From DASVSE01 sp036399715 (lineage in GTDB: Bacteria > Bacteroidota > Rhodothermia > Rhodothermales > Rubricoccaceae): a DNA stretch of 5,976 bases. Under the pieces are notes generated by a model. It saw only the letters and a list, made by a program, of their open reading frames with translations, made no database searches and was not told the origin of the DNA. The stretch covers positions 1 to 5,976 of the forward strand of contig DASWMO010000168.1 in assembly GCA_036399715.1 (NCBI GenBank). The letters are read 5' to 3'. Positions within the stretch are counted from its first letter, which is position 1. Each line of letters begins with the position of its first letter. This document shows positions 1-5,944 of the stretch, one piece after another. The translations under genes and the position numbers were made by a program.

Positions 1-690
1 GGCGATGGGCACCTGCACGGTCGTCGAGCGGACCGAGGGCATGAGCAGGCCGCCGAACGGGTCGGCGAGGGCGACCGTGCGCGTCGTCGGGGCCTGAAGG
101 CCGTCGAGGACGAGGCGGACCGTGGGCCACGACGTGAGGCCCTCGACAAGCGACGCCGCGCCCGTCACCTCGACCGAGTCGGGCAGCAGGCGCGGCGGGC
201 GCAGCAGGCCGTACGACGGGGCCGTCCGGATGTCGCTCACGAGGCGGACCGGGACGCGGCGGCGGGCGAGGCGCTCGAGGCTCAGGCGGGCCGTCTTGGG
301 CCGCACGCCCTGGAGCGTGAGGTTGGCCGAGAGGCCCGACGCGAGCACGGCCCGCTCCAGGTCGACCGCGGCCGCATCGGCGTCGATCGGCACGACGGGC
401 GTCGAGCGGGCGAGCAGCATCAGGCGCCAGCCCTCGCCGCGGAACGTCGCGCGGGCAGCCGCCGGCGGGGCGGCACGGAGCGCCTGTCCGGCCGGCACGC
501 CGACCACGCGCAGTTCGACCGGGACGGTGACGACGTACGTCTCGCGCAGGCCGAACGTGAACCAGAGCCCGACCGCGAGCACGAGCGAGATGGCCATCGC
601 GCCCACGTTCGAGCCGTCGGCCCGGCGGCCGTCGGAGGCGGCGCCGGGCGGCGCGGCGCGAGAGGCCCCGCCGCGCAGCGCAGCGGTCAT
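1..690 (-). CDS. YbbR-like domain membrane protein (partial, C-terminus beyond window)
   Basis: The minus-strand frame from the ATG at 690 stays open for 230 codons to the window edge, so the 3' end is missing. Residues 1-29 are Ala/Gly/Arg-rich and probably cytoplasmic. Residues about 30-47 form one hydrophobic segment (AMAISLVLAVGLWFTFGL), and the rest is a beta-rich extracytoplasmic region. The segment TYVVTVPVELRVVGVPAG followed by FRGEGWRLMLLARS resembles the first YbbR repeat of Bacteroidota-type YbbR proteins, and VPVRLVSDI with LPDSVEVTGAASLVEGL resembles the next. YbbR proteins include CdaR, which modulates the diadenylate cyclase CdaA in Firmicutes; in Bacteroidota the role is not well defined. 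The ATG overlaps the stop of the upstream shell gene as ATGA, suggesting translational coupling to the microcompartment genes. No Shine-Dalgarno site is evident. The family call is by eye from motif pattern; the start is well supported by the overlap. Confidence 0.75.
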   Translation of the reverse strand, partial: MTAALRGGASRAAPPGAASDGRRADGSNVGAMAISLVLAVGLWFTFGLRETYVVTVPVELRVVGVPAGQALRAAPPAAARATFRGEGWRLMLLARSTPVVPIDADAAAVDLERAVLASGLSANLTLQGVRPKTARLSLERLARRRVPVRLVSDIRTAPSYGLLRPPRLLPDSVEVTGAASLVEGLTSWPTVRLVLDGLQAPTTRTVALADPFGGLLMPSVRSTTVQVPIA

Positions 691-1268
691 CGGGCGTCGG
701 CGGCGCGGAGCGCGGCGACGAGGTCGTCTTTGGAGGCCGTCGCGACGGCGCGGCCTCGGAGGTCGAGGCCGTCGCGGCTGCGGGCGAGCGCGCGGAGGTC
801 GCGGACCGGCATCGCGGCGTAGTCGCGCTCCGGCGGCGCCGTCGCCGGAACGGGCCCGTCGGGCGGGCCAGACGCTGTGCCAGCCGCGTCGGGAGCGGCT
901 TCAGCGGCAGGTGACGCCTTCGCGGGACGCGCCTCTGCAGGCGCGTCGTCGACCGCGACGCCGAGCATCGTCCGCCAGACGTCGTCCGAGGGGCGCGGGA
1001 TGACAAGCGAGCCGTAGATGCGGCCGAGGCGCTGCGCGGCGGCGACGCCCGCGTCGACCGCGGCCTGCACGGCCGACGTCTCGCCGACGACGATATGCGA
1101 GATCATGCCCGGGTCGACCCGGTGCTTGCGGACGAGCCGCACGTCGGCCGCCTTGAGCATCGCGTCGGCCGCCTCGATGGCGGCGACGAGGCCGTGCGTC
1201 TCGACGAGGCCGAGGGCCGAGCCGGGCGGGATGCCGGCCGGCGTGGCGCCGCGTGTGGGGTCGGCCAC
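687..1268 (-). CDS. BMC-H shell protein with long C-terminal extension (SAP/Rho_N-like tail)
   Basis: A 193-residue protein starting at GTG, 3 bases after the stop of the canonical shell gene. Residues about 16-103 form a BMC domain (Pfam BMC family): ALGLVETHGLVAAIEAADAM, the edge lysine in KAA (K39) and VIPRP with R92 all match hexameric shell proteins. By eye it is about half identical to its neighbour over 88 aligned columns. The pore loop is altered: V51-D52-P53-G54 replaces the neighbour's I-G-G-G. After the domain comes an Ala/Pro/Asp-rich linker (about 104-147), then residues 148-193 with the pattern MPVRDLRALAR...GRA...SKDDLVAALR, which resembles the helix-extended-helix of SAP or Rho N-terminal domains. 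PduK and EutK are known BMC proteins with C-terminal extensions, and the EutK tail is a winged helix; the present tail looks different. The upstream 15 residues before the BMC core are Pro/Gly-rich. The gene overlaps the ybbR-like gene by 4 bases. The shell call is strong; the tail assignment is tentative. Confidence 0.9.
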   Translation of the reverse strand: MADPTRGATPAGIPPGSALGLVETHGLVAAIEAADAMLKAADVRLVRKHRVDPGMISHIVVGETSAVQAAVDAGVAAAQRLGRIYGSLVIPRPSDDVWRTMLGVAVDDAPAEARPAKASPAAEAAPDAAGTASGPPDGPVPATAPPERDYAAMPVRDLRALARSRDGLDLRGRAVATASKDDLVAALRAADAR

Positions 1269-1271
1269 CGG

Positions 1272-1556
1272 TCAGCCCGGCAGGATCGCCTCGACCTCGG
1301 CGTGGGGCCGCGGGATGACGTGGACCGAGACGAGCTCGCCGACGCGCTCGGCCGCGGCCGCGCCTGCATCCGTGGACGCCTTGACGGCGCCGACGTCGCC
1401 GCGGACCATCACGGTCACGAAGCCGCCGCCGATCTGCTCCTTGCCGATAAGCGTCACGCGGGCGGCCTTGACCATCGCGTCCGCCGCCTCGATTGCGCCG
1501 ACGAGGCCCTTGGTCTCGACCATGCCGAGCGCGGAACCGGTATCTCCTGTTGCCAT
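1272..1556 (-). CDS. Canonical BMC-H microcompartment shell protein (EutM/PduA/CcmK-like)
   Basis: A 94-residue protein, the usual length for a single-domain hexameric BMC shell subunit. Hallmarks run in order: ALGMVETKGLVGAIEAADAM near the N-terminus, the edge lysine K30 (equivalent to PduA K26), the pore loop I42-G43-G44-G45 after K39, VMVRGDVGAVKASTDAGAAA in the core, and VHVIPRPHAEVEAILP at the end with edge arginine R83 (equivalent to PduA R79). Family members assemble as cyclic hexamers that tile into the facets of protein-bounded organelles, with the Gly-rich loop lining the central pore through which metabolites pass. It is the first gene of a three-gene tail: the divergent BMC-H gene follows after 3 bases, then a ybbR-like gene. 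The start ATG at 1556 is followed directly by a short hydrophilic lead and fits family length. No enzyme that would identify the compartment type lies in the window, so a specific symbol is not justified. Confidence 0.97.
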   Translation of the reverse strand: MATGDTGSALGMVETKGLVGAIEAADAMVKAARVTLIGKEQIGGGFVTVMVRGDVGAVKASTDAGAAAAERVGELVSVHVIPRPHAEVEAILPG

Positions 1557-1578
1557 GGGAACTGCTCTAGAGAGTGAG

Positions 1579-1610
1579 GGCCGCCACGCGGGACCGGGGG
1601 CCGGGCGGCC
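1579..1610 (-). repeat. GC-rich inverted repeat in the leader of the first BMC-H gene
   Basis: Seven-base arms GGCCGCC (1610-1604 on the minus strand) and GGCGGCC (1585-1579) flank an 18-base spacer. It lies just downstream of the candidate -10 element and 22 bases before the shell ATG, so it could fold in the 5' leader of the mRNA or act as an operator. No T-run follows, so it is not a standard intrinsic terminator. In DNA this rich in GC such arms can occur by chance. Confidence 0.25.
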
Positions 1611-1639
1611 AATCTAGCACCGCCCCCGAAGGCGTCAAC
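1609..1639 (-). promoter_or_regulatory. Candidate promoter of the BMC shell genes
   Basis: On the minus strand, TTGACG (1638-1633) is followed after 16 bases by TAGATT (1616-1611), a reasonable sigma-70-like pair. The same DNA also fits the Bacteroidota pattern: GTTG, 19 bases, then TAGATTGG, close to TAnnTTTG. The upstream element overlaps the TGA stop of the flippase gene, and the predicted transcript start lies about 50 bases before the first shell ATG. This would allow the shell genes to be expressed separately from the polysaccharide genes. The call rests on motif match alone. Confidence 0.4.
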
Positions 1640-3113
1640 GTGCCTCGCCGCGTGCGGATCGGATTGCGCCGCGCGCGGCATCCATGCCCGCATCGAGGTC
1701 GTCACGGCCGTAGATGCCGAGCGCAACGAGCGCGGGGACGTAGAGCGCGAGCAGCCCCAGGCGGGCCGCGAGGCGCGGTGCAAGCGCCCACGCCTCCGTC
1801 GGCCCGGCGAGCGCCCACAGGCCGCCCACGAGGGCCGTCAGCAGCACGGGCACGCGCCACGGGTAGTTCGCGCGGCTGATCCGCTCGGCCTGCAGGCCCG
1901 TCCAGACGGCGAGCGCGGCGTAGGCAACGAGCGTCGCGAAGGCCGAGCCGGCGATGCCGACGCGCGGCACGAGAACCCAGTTCAGCCCCGCATTGAGGGC
2001 TGCCGCCGCCCCGACTGCGACCGCAACCGAGCGCGTCCGCCCGGCGGCGAAGAGCACGTTGACAGTCACGAAGTACAACCCGTACCACCCGAACCCGCCC
2101 GCGATGAGCAGCACGAGGCCCGAGACGGCCGAGTAGTCGGGGTCCGACGACACGACGCGGCTCGCATCGTCGACGACGAGCGCGAGGCCGAGGACGGCGA
2201 AGCCGGCGACGACCGAGAAGTGGCGAAACGCGCGGCGGTGCAGAGCCGGCGCGCCGCCGTCGTCGAGCGCCTTGAGGCCGAGGACGGTGAACGCCATCTG
2301 GAAACTCTGGACGAGGAACGCGTTGACGAGCCCGCCGAAGCGCGACGCCCATGCGTAGACGGCGTTGGCGTCGGGTTCGAGAAAGTGCAGGATGACGAAG
2401 CGGTCACCGGCGTACAGGAAGCGCCCGGCCATGCCCGACACGACGAGCGGGAGGCCGAAGACGACCATCGGGCGCACGAGCGCCGGACTGATTCGCCGCT
2501 CGACGCGCGCGACAAGGATGCCCGTCGAGACGGTCGCGAGAACGGCCGCGGCGGCGAGGTAGCCGTAGAGGATGCCCGCGAGCCCCATCCGGAACACGGC
2601 CAGAAAAACGACGACGGCGCCTGTCTGGAGCAGCATCTCGGCGGCCGTCATCGCGACGTACAGCCCGGGTTTTTCGCGGCGGCGCAGCTCTTGATATGCC
2701 ACGTCAGCGACGGTCTTGCAGACGATGTAGAGCGCAAGCGTCCGGATCAAGCCTGTCCGCGAGGCGTCGCGGAGGAGCCATTCGGCGAGGTCGGGCGCGG
2801 CGCCCCACACGAGCGCCGCGACGGCGCCGGAGGCGGCGAGGGCGATCGCGAGGGCGGTCATCGGGACGGCGGCGCGCTCGGCCTCGGGCACCTCGCGCGA
2901 GGTCGCGAAGCGCAGGATGCCGAGCGGCAGGCCCGCGCCGGCGACGAGAAGCGCGATCATCAGGACCGACAGCAGGTAGTCGAACGTCCCGAAGTCGGCC
3001 TTCGAGAGGTACCGCGGGTCGACGTAGTACAGCGTCACGACGAAGCCGCTGGCCTTGCCGACGACGCTCGCGAGCGTGTAGATGCCGCTCTGGCGGAAGA
3101 GGCGGCCGAGCAT
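1635..3113 (-). CDS. Wzx/MATE-type polysaccharide flippase (lipid-linked oligosaccharide exporter)
   Basis: A 492-residue integral membrane protein, typical length for the polysaccharide biosynthesis/export branch of the MOP flippase superfamily. About 14 hydrophobic segments can be drawn, roughly at residues 11-31, 47-70, 84-104, 122-139, 153-173, 176-202, 213-233, 257-280, 299-316, 331-352, 362-382, 387-406, 420-436 and 449-468. Family-like signatures are the N-terminal LFRQSGIYTLASVVGKASGF, the central RFLYAGDRFVI followed by AVYAWASRFGGLVN, and LNWVLVPRVGIAGSAFAT. Its expected role is moving undecaprenyl-linked glycans across the inner membrane for O-antigen, capsule or exopolysaccharide. 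The ATG at 3113 is preferred over an in-frame ATG 29 codons upstream: it starts at the usual family N-terminus, and its A is the last base of the glycosyltransferase stop (TGATG), implying coupling. The C-terminus (about 470-492) is charged and cytoplasmic. The substrate cannot be deduced. Confidence 0.88.
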   Translation of the reverse strand: MLGRLFRQSGIYTLASVVGKASGFVVTLYYVDPRYLSKADFGTFDYLLSVLMIALLVAGAGLPLGILRFATSREVPEAERAAVPMTALAIALAASGAVAALVWGAAPDLAEWLLRDASRTGLIRTLALYIVCKTVADVAYQELRRREKPGLYVAMTAAEMLLQTGAVVVFLAVFRMGLAGILYGYLAAAAVLATVSTGILVARVERRISPALVRPMVVFGLPLVVSGMAGRFLYAGDRFVILHFLEPDANAVYAWASRFGGLVNAFLVQSFQMAFTVLGLKALDDGGAPALHRRAFRHFSVVAGFAVLGLALVVDDASRVVSSDPDYSAVSGLVLLIAGGFGWYGLYFVTVNVLFAAGRTRSVAVAVGAAAALNAGLNWVLVPRVGIAGSAFATLVAYAALAVWTGLQAERISRANYPWRVPVLLTALVGGLWALAGPTEAWALAPRLAARLGLLALYVPALVALGIYGRDDLDAGMDAARGAIRSARGEAR

Positions 3114-4261
3114 CAGAGTGCGGGCCGGGGCTGGCCGGGCGCGCGGCCCGCAGCGAAGGCGTCGTAGAAGCGGACGAGCCTCTCCCCTTCCCCACGCCAC
3201 GAGAACCGCGCGAGGGCGGCCTCGCGCCCGGCCGCGCCCATCCGGGCGGCGAGCGCGTCGTCATCGAGCAGGCGCGTGCACGCCGCGGCGATAGCAGCCG
3301 GGTCGAGCGGGTCCACGAGCAGCCCGCAGCCCGCGCCGTCGACGACGCTCCGCCACAGCGGCACGTCCGTCGCGACGACCGGCAGGCCGGCGGCCATGTA
3401 CTCGAAGAGCTTCGTCGGGTAGGCGTCGCGGTACTGCGGTGTCGCGTGGAGGGCGACGAGCCCGACACGGGCGCGGGCGAGCAGGTCCGCAACGTCGGAT
3501 CGTCCGAGCGGGCCGAGCAGGTCGGTTCGCTCGGCTCCCTGCAGGCCGGCGAGGCGCTCGGGCAGCGAGGCGGGGAATGGCGTTCCGGCAATGGCGAGCT
3601 GCACGCCCTCGGGCAGAAGCGCAGCAGCCCGCACCATTTCCTCGGCCCCGCGCGCCACGGTCACGGCCCCGACGTACGCGACGAGCGCCTCGCGCGTCTC
3701 GAACGGCGGGACGGGCGCGTCGCTCAGGACCGGAAAGTTGCGGACGAGTGTCGTCTTGCGGTCCGGGTAGCGGTCCGCAATCGTCGGCGTCGCGGCGACG
3801 ATGCCGGCGCAGAGGCGCCCGGCGAGGGCTTCGAGGCCCGAGTACGCCGCGGCGACGGGCAGGCGGGCCGGGTGCGGGATCCACGCCTGGTGGAACGTCT
3901 GGCGCGGCGTGTCCTCGTGGGCGTCGTAGACGACCCGGCGGCCGCGCGCGGCGAGCGGCAGCACAAATGGAAGCAGGTCCGCCTCGTGGACGTGGAAGAC
4001 CGTCTCGCGGCCGCGCGCGGCGTCCAAGGCACGGCGGACGACGGCCCGCGTCGTGTGGAGCAGGCGCTCCCTACCGCTGCTCGGGCGCGGCACGGCGAGG
4101 ATGCGGACGCCACCGAGGGTCTCGTCGCGGTCGTGTGGGACGACGAACGCGACCTCGTGGCCCGCCTCGGCGAGCGCGCGGCACTCCTTTTCGGCGATGC
4201 GCGGGTCCGTCGCGGCGTGCGCCGCGGCGAGGTGGAGAATCTGGAGCGGGCGGGTCGGCAT
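3113..4261 (-). CDS. GT-B glycosyltransferase, GT4-like (family 1 glycosyl transferase)
   Basis: A 382-residue protein, usual length for GT4 enzymes, which transfer sugars from nucleotide-sugar donors on the cytoplasmic side of the membrane. The N-terminal acceptor domain (about 1-185) has ILHLAAAHAATDPRIAEKEC, LAEAGHEVAFV, HVHEADLLPFVLPLA and VVYDAHEDTPRQ, a pattern common in capsule and exopolysaccharide transferases. The C-terminal donor domain (about 190-370) starts at LVAYVGAVTVARGAEEMVRA and holds the signature PTKLFEYMAAGLPVVATDVP, with E287 as the conserved donor-binding glutamate. The first acid of the E-X7-E motif is an aspartate (D279). There is no signal peptide or clear membrane span. 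It lies 37 bases after the FG-GAP gene and shares one base with the flippase start, so it forms an envelope polysaccharide unit with the flippase. The sugar and linkage cannot be assigned. Confidence 0.93.
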   Translation of the reverse strand: MPTRPLQILHLAAAHAATDPRIAEKECRALAEAGHEVAFVVPHDRDETLGGVRILAVPRPSSGRERLLHTTRAVVRRALDAARGRETVFHVHEADLLPFVLPLAARGRRVVYDAHEDTPRQTFHQAWIPHPARLPVAAAYSGLEALAGRLCAGIVAATPTIADRYPDRKTTLVRNFPVLSDAPVPPFETREALVAYVGAVTVARGAEEMVRAAALLPEGVQLAIAGTPFPASLPERLAGLQGAERTDLLGPLGRSDVADLLARARVGLVALHATPQYRDAYPTKLFEYMAAGLPVVATDVPLWRSVVDGAGCGLLVDPLDPAAIAAACTRLLDDDALAARMGAAGREAALARFSWRGEGERLVRFYDAFAAGRAPGQPRPAL

Positions 4262-4263
4262 CG

Positions 4264-4286
4264 CGCCGAAGCTATCGCCGAGCTAT
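4264..4286. repeat. Short imperfect tandem repeat between the FG-GAP and glycosyltransferase genes
   Basis: CGCCGAAGCTAT (4264-4275) is followed directly by CGCCGAGCTAT (4276-4286), a tandem duplication differing by one inserted A. It ends 3 bases before the glycosyltransferase ATG and fills much of the 37-base gap. No hairpin with a T-run is seen here, so nothing in the gap clearly ends transcription from the FG-GAP gene. Confidence 0.5.
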
Positions 4287-4298
4287 CCGGACCTGCGC

Positions 4299-5888
4299 CT
4301 ACCGGACGACCACGAAGCGGCGAACCTCCTGGTGCCTGCCGATTCGGACGCGAGCCACGTACGTCCCCGGCGCAAGCCCGGCCGTCTCGACGGTGAGGCG
4401 GTGCGTCCCGGCCGAGAGCCGAGCAGGCACCTGCTGCGCCACCGTCCGGCCGCGCGCGTCGGTCACGGTCACGTCGACGTCGGCAGCGGTGGCGAGGTCG
4501 AGCGCGAGTGTCGTACGGGTCGAGGTCGGGTTTGGAACCGGCAGTCCGACACGCGACTCGGCGGAAGCGGGAGCAGGGTCCGCCTGGACGGGGTTGACGA
4601 CGGCCTGCACATGAACGGCCCCCGCGTCGACGTCTGGCGCGTCTTCATAGTAGGCCCCGGCAGCGACCGCGCGCGTCGCTCCGCTCGCAGTGCCGGTCAC
4701 CGGAGCGACGAAGATGCCGAACCGCCCGCCCTCCTCTGCCGCAGGCGAGACGAGGCGGGCGACGGCTCTCCCGGAGCGCCCGCTGAAGACATGGATCGCT
4801 CCGGACGACGGCGCCCCGTGCGCCTCGCCGACTGCGCCGACGCCGATGTCAGGCAGGCCGTCGCCGGTGACGTCGCCGATGCAGGCTGCGTTCTGGCCAA
4901 ACCAGCCGCCGGCTGCCGGGATGGGCGATGCAAGCGCATGGACGAGCGCGCCGGTCTTCCCGCTGAACACGTAGGCCCGGCCGCTCTGGAAGGCCGGGCC
5001 GCTCTCGCGCCCGGCACCGACGACCACGTCGCCCGTGCCGTCGCCGTCGAGGTCGGGGCAGAGCGCGACCGAGAGCCCGAACTGCCCGCCGACCGACGGC
5101 GCGGGCGACTCCAGCGACCGCACGAGTTCGCCCGTGGTGCCGTCGAAAAGGTGGACGCGGCCGCCGTCCGCTGTCCCGATCAGGTTTTCGTTCCTAGCCG
5201 CGACGGCAATGTCCGGGACGCCGTCACCGGTGAGGTCACGTCCGGCAGCGAGCGCGCGGCCGAAGTGGAGGTCGTCCTCGGCGCTCGGCGAGAGCAGCGT
5301 CCGGAGGACCGCCCCGGTCCGCCCGCTCAGAATCTGCGCCGTCCCGACGCGCAGCCCGCTCTTAAGCCGCTTGTAGTCGCCGACGAGCACGTCGGCCGCC
5401 CCGTCGGCGTCGACGTCGCCCGCATCCGCGATGGCATATCCGAACGCGACGGCGCCCGTGCCACCGCTCAGCGTCCGGATGAACGCGCCGGTCGCCCCGC
5501 TGAAGAGATGGACGCGGCCGCCGCCACTTTCCACGGGTGCTCCGACGGCGACGTCCGCACGCCCGTCCGCGTCGACGTCTCCAAGCCCGGCAACAGCGAT
5601 CCCGAACGCGCCGTCGGCCTGCGGCGTCGGGGACCGGAAGGCGTAGAGGAGCGCTCCGTCCGCACCGCTGTGTATGTACGCCCGCCCGGCGGCGATTCCG
5701 TTCCACCACTCCCCGTGCGCGCCGACGAGAAGGTCCGAGACGCCGTCGGCATTGAGATCCGCGACGGCAGCGACGACGGTCCCGAAGGACCCGCCCGGCT
5801 GCGCGTTGACGGACCGGACCGAAAACGCATCCTGCGCCTGCGCGGCTGAGGCGACGAGAGTGAGCGAGGCGAGGACGAGGCGTTTCAC
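4299..5888 (-). CDS. Secreted FG-GAP (integrin-alpha-like) seven-bladed propeller protein with T9SS C-terminal sorting domain
   Basis: A 529-residue protein from a GTG start at 5888. The frame is open further to 5975, but the GTG places a signal peptide at the N-terminus: K2-R3, a hydrophobic run to about residue 15, then AQA|QDA (cleavage near 18). Seven FG-GAP blades follow, with Phe-Gly at residues 35, 95, 149, 209, 270, 330 and 390 (54-61 residue spacing). Six carry a DxDxDG calcium loop: DLNADGVSD (44), DVDADGRAD (104), DVDADGAAD (158), DLTGDGVPD (218), DLDGDGTGD (279) and DVTGDGLPD (339). The seventh lacks the acids. Residues about 448-529 match a T9SS type A sorting domain: PVPNPTSTRTTLALDL, VTDARGRTVAQ, AGLAPGTYVARV and a basic Val-rich end. 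It is therefore probably exported through the outer membrane and surface-bound or released. Its ligand is unknown. A candidate promoter lies just upstream, and the glycosyltransferase gene follows after 37 bases. No Shine-Dalgarno site is evident. Confidence 0.92.
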   Translation of the reverse strand: MKRLVLASLTLVASAAQAQDAFSVRSVNAQPGGSFGTVVAAVADLNADGVSDLLVGAHGEWWNGIAAGRAYIHSGADGALLYAFRSPTPQADGAFGIAVAGLGDVDADGRADVAVGAPVESGGGRVHLFSGATGAFIRTLSGGTGAVAFGYAIADAGDVDADGAADVLVGDYKRLKSGLRVGTAQILSGRTGAVLRTLLSPSAEDDLHFGRALAAGRDLTGDGVPDIAVAARNENLIGTADGGRVHLFDGTTGELVRSLESPAPSVGGQFGLSVALCPDLDGDGTGDVVVGAGRESGPAFQSGRAYVFSGKTGALVHALASPIPAAGGWFGQNAACIGDVTGDGLPDIGVGAVGEAHGAPSSGAIHVFSGRSGRAVARLVSPAAEEGGRFGIFVAPVTGTASGATRAVAAGAYYEDAPDVDAGAVHVQAVVNPVQADPAPASAESRVGLPVPNPTSTRTTLALDLATAADVDVTVTDARGRTVAQQVPARLSAGTHRLTVETAGLAPGTYVARVRIGRHQEVRRFVVVR

Positions 5889-5915
5889 GAGCAGATCGGG
5901 ATAGAGAAAAGAGGA

Positions 5916-5944
5916 ATCGTACCGCTTTTCCTCGCCCCTAACAA
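5916..5944 (-). promoter_or_regulatory. Candidate promoter of the FG-GAP gene
   Basis: On the minus strand, TTGTTA (5944-5939) and TACGAT (5921-5916) are separated by 17 bases, each matching the sigma-70 consensus at 4 of 6 positions. As a Bacteroidota-type site it reads GTTG, 20 bases, TACGATTC, a weaker match to TAnnTTTG. A start near 5909 would leave a leader of about 20 bases before the GTG. The 88 bases between the GTG and the right edge hold no other recognisable feature. The call rests on motif match and position alone. Confidence 0.35.

Noticed and set aside
122..1003. Plus-strand open frame of 293 codons opposite ybbR and the extended shell gene
   Set aside because: Arg/Ala/Ser-rich shadow frame; the opposite strand gives a YbbR-like protein and a BMC domain with clear family motifs.
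1018..1617. Plus-strand frames opposite the two BMC-H genes that look internally repeated
   Set aside because: The internal similarity is the reflection of the duplicated BMC-H genes on the minus strand, not a separate repeat protein.
1618..1632. Possible intrinsic terminator after the flippase (CGCC-TTCGGG-GGCG stem)
   Set aside because: The stem has only 4 base pairs and no T-run follows; the same bases form the spacer of the candidate promoter.
3114..3200. Flippase start 29 codons upstream at 3200
   Set aside because: The added residues are Arg/Pro-rich, overlap the glycosyltransferase extensively and lie before the usual flippase N-terminus; the TGATG junction at 3111-3115 fits better.
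2696..4396. Long plus-strand open frame (566 codons) across the flippase and glycosyltransferase
   Set aside because: The product is Arg-rich without hydrophobic or domain structure and spans the boundary of two well-supported minus-strand genes.
4053..5849. Long plus-strand open frame (about 598 codons) opposite the FG-GAP gene
   Set aside because: The translation is low-complexity, Arg/Asp/Gly-rich with no domain pattern. It mirrors the periodic calcium-loop codons of the minus-strand gene and is typical of antisense frames in GC-rich DNA.
4341..5849. Regular repeats at about 180 bases suggesting a CRISPR-like or tandem array
   Set aside because: The period corresponds to the FG-GAP blades of about 60 residues in the minus-strand protein; the DNA units are divergent and fully coding.
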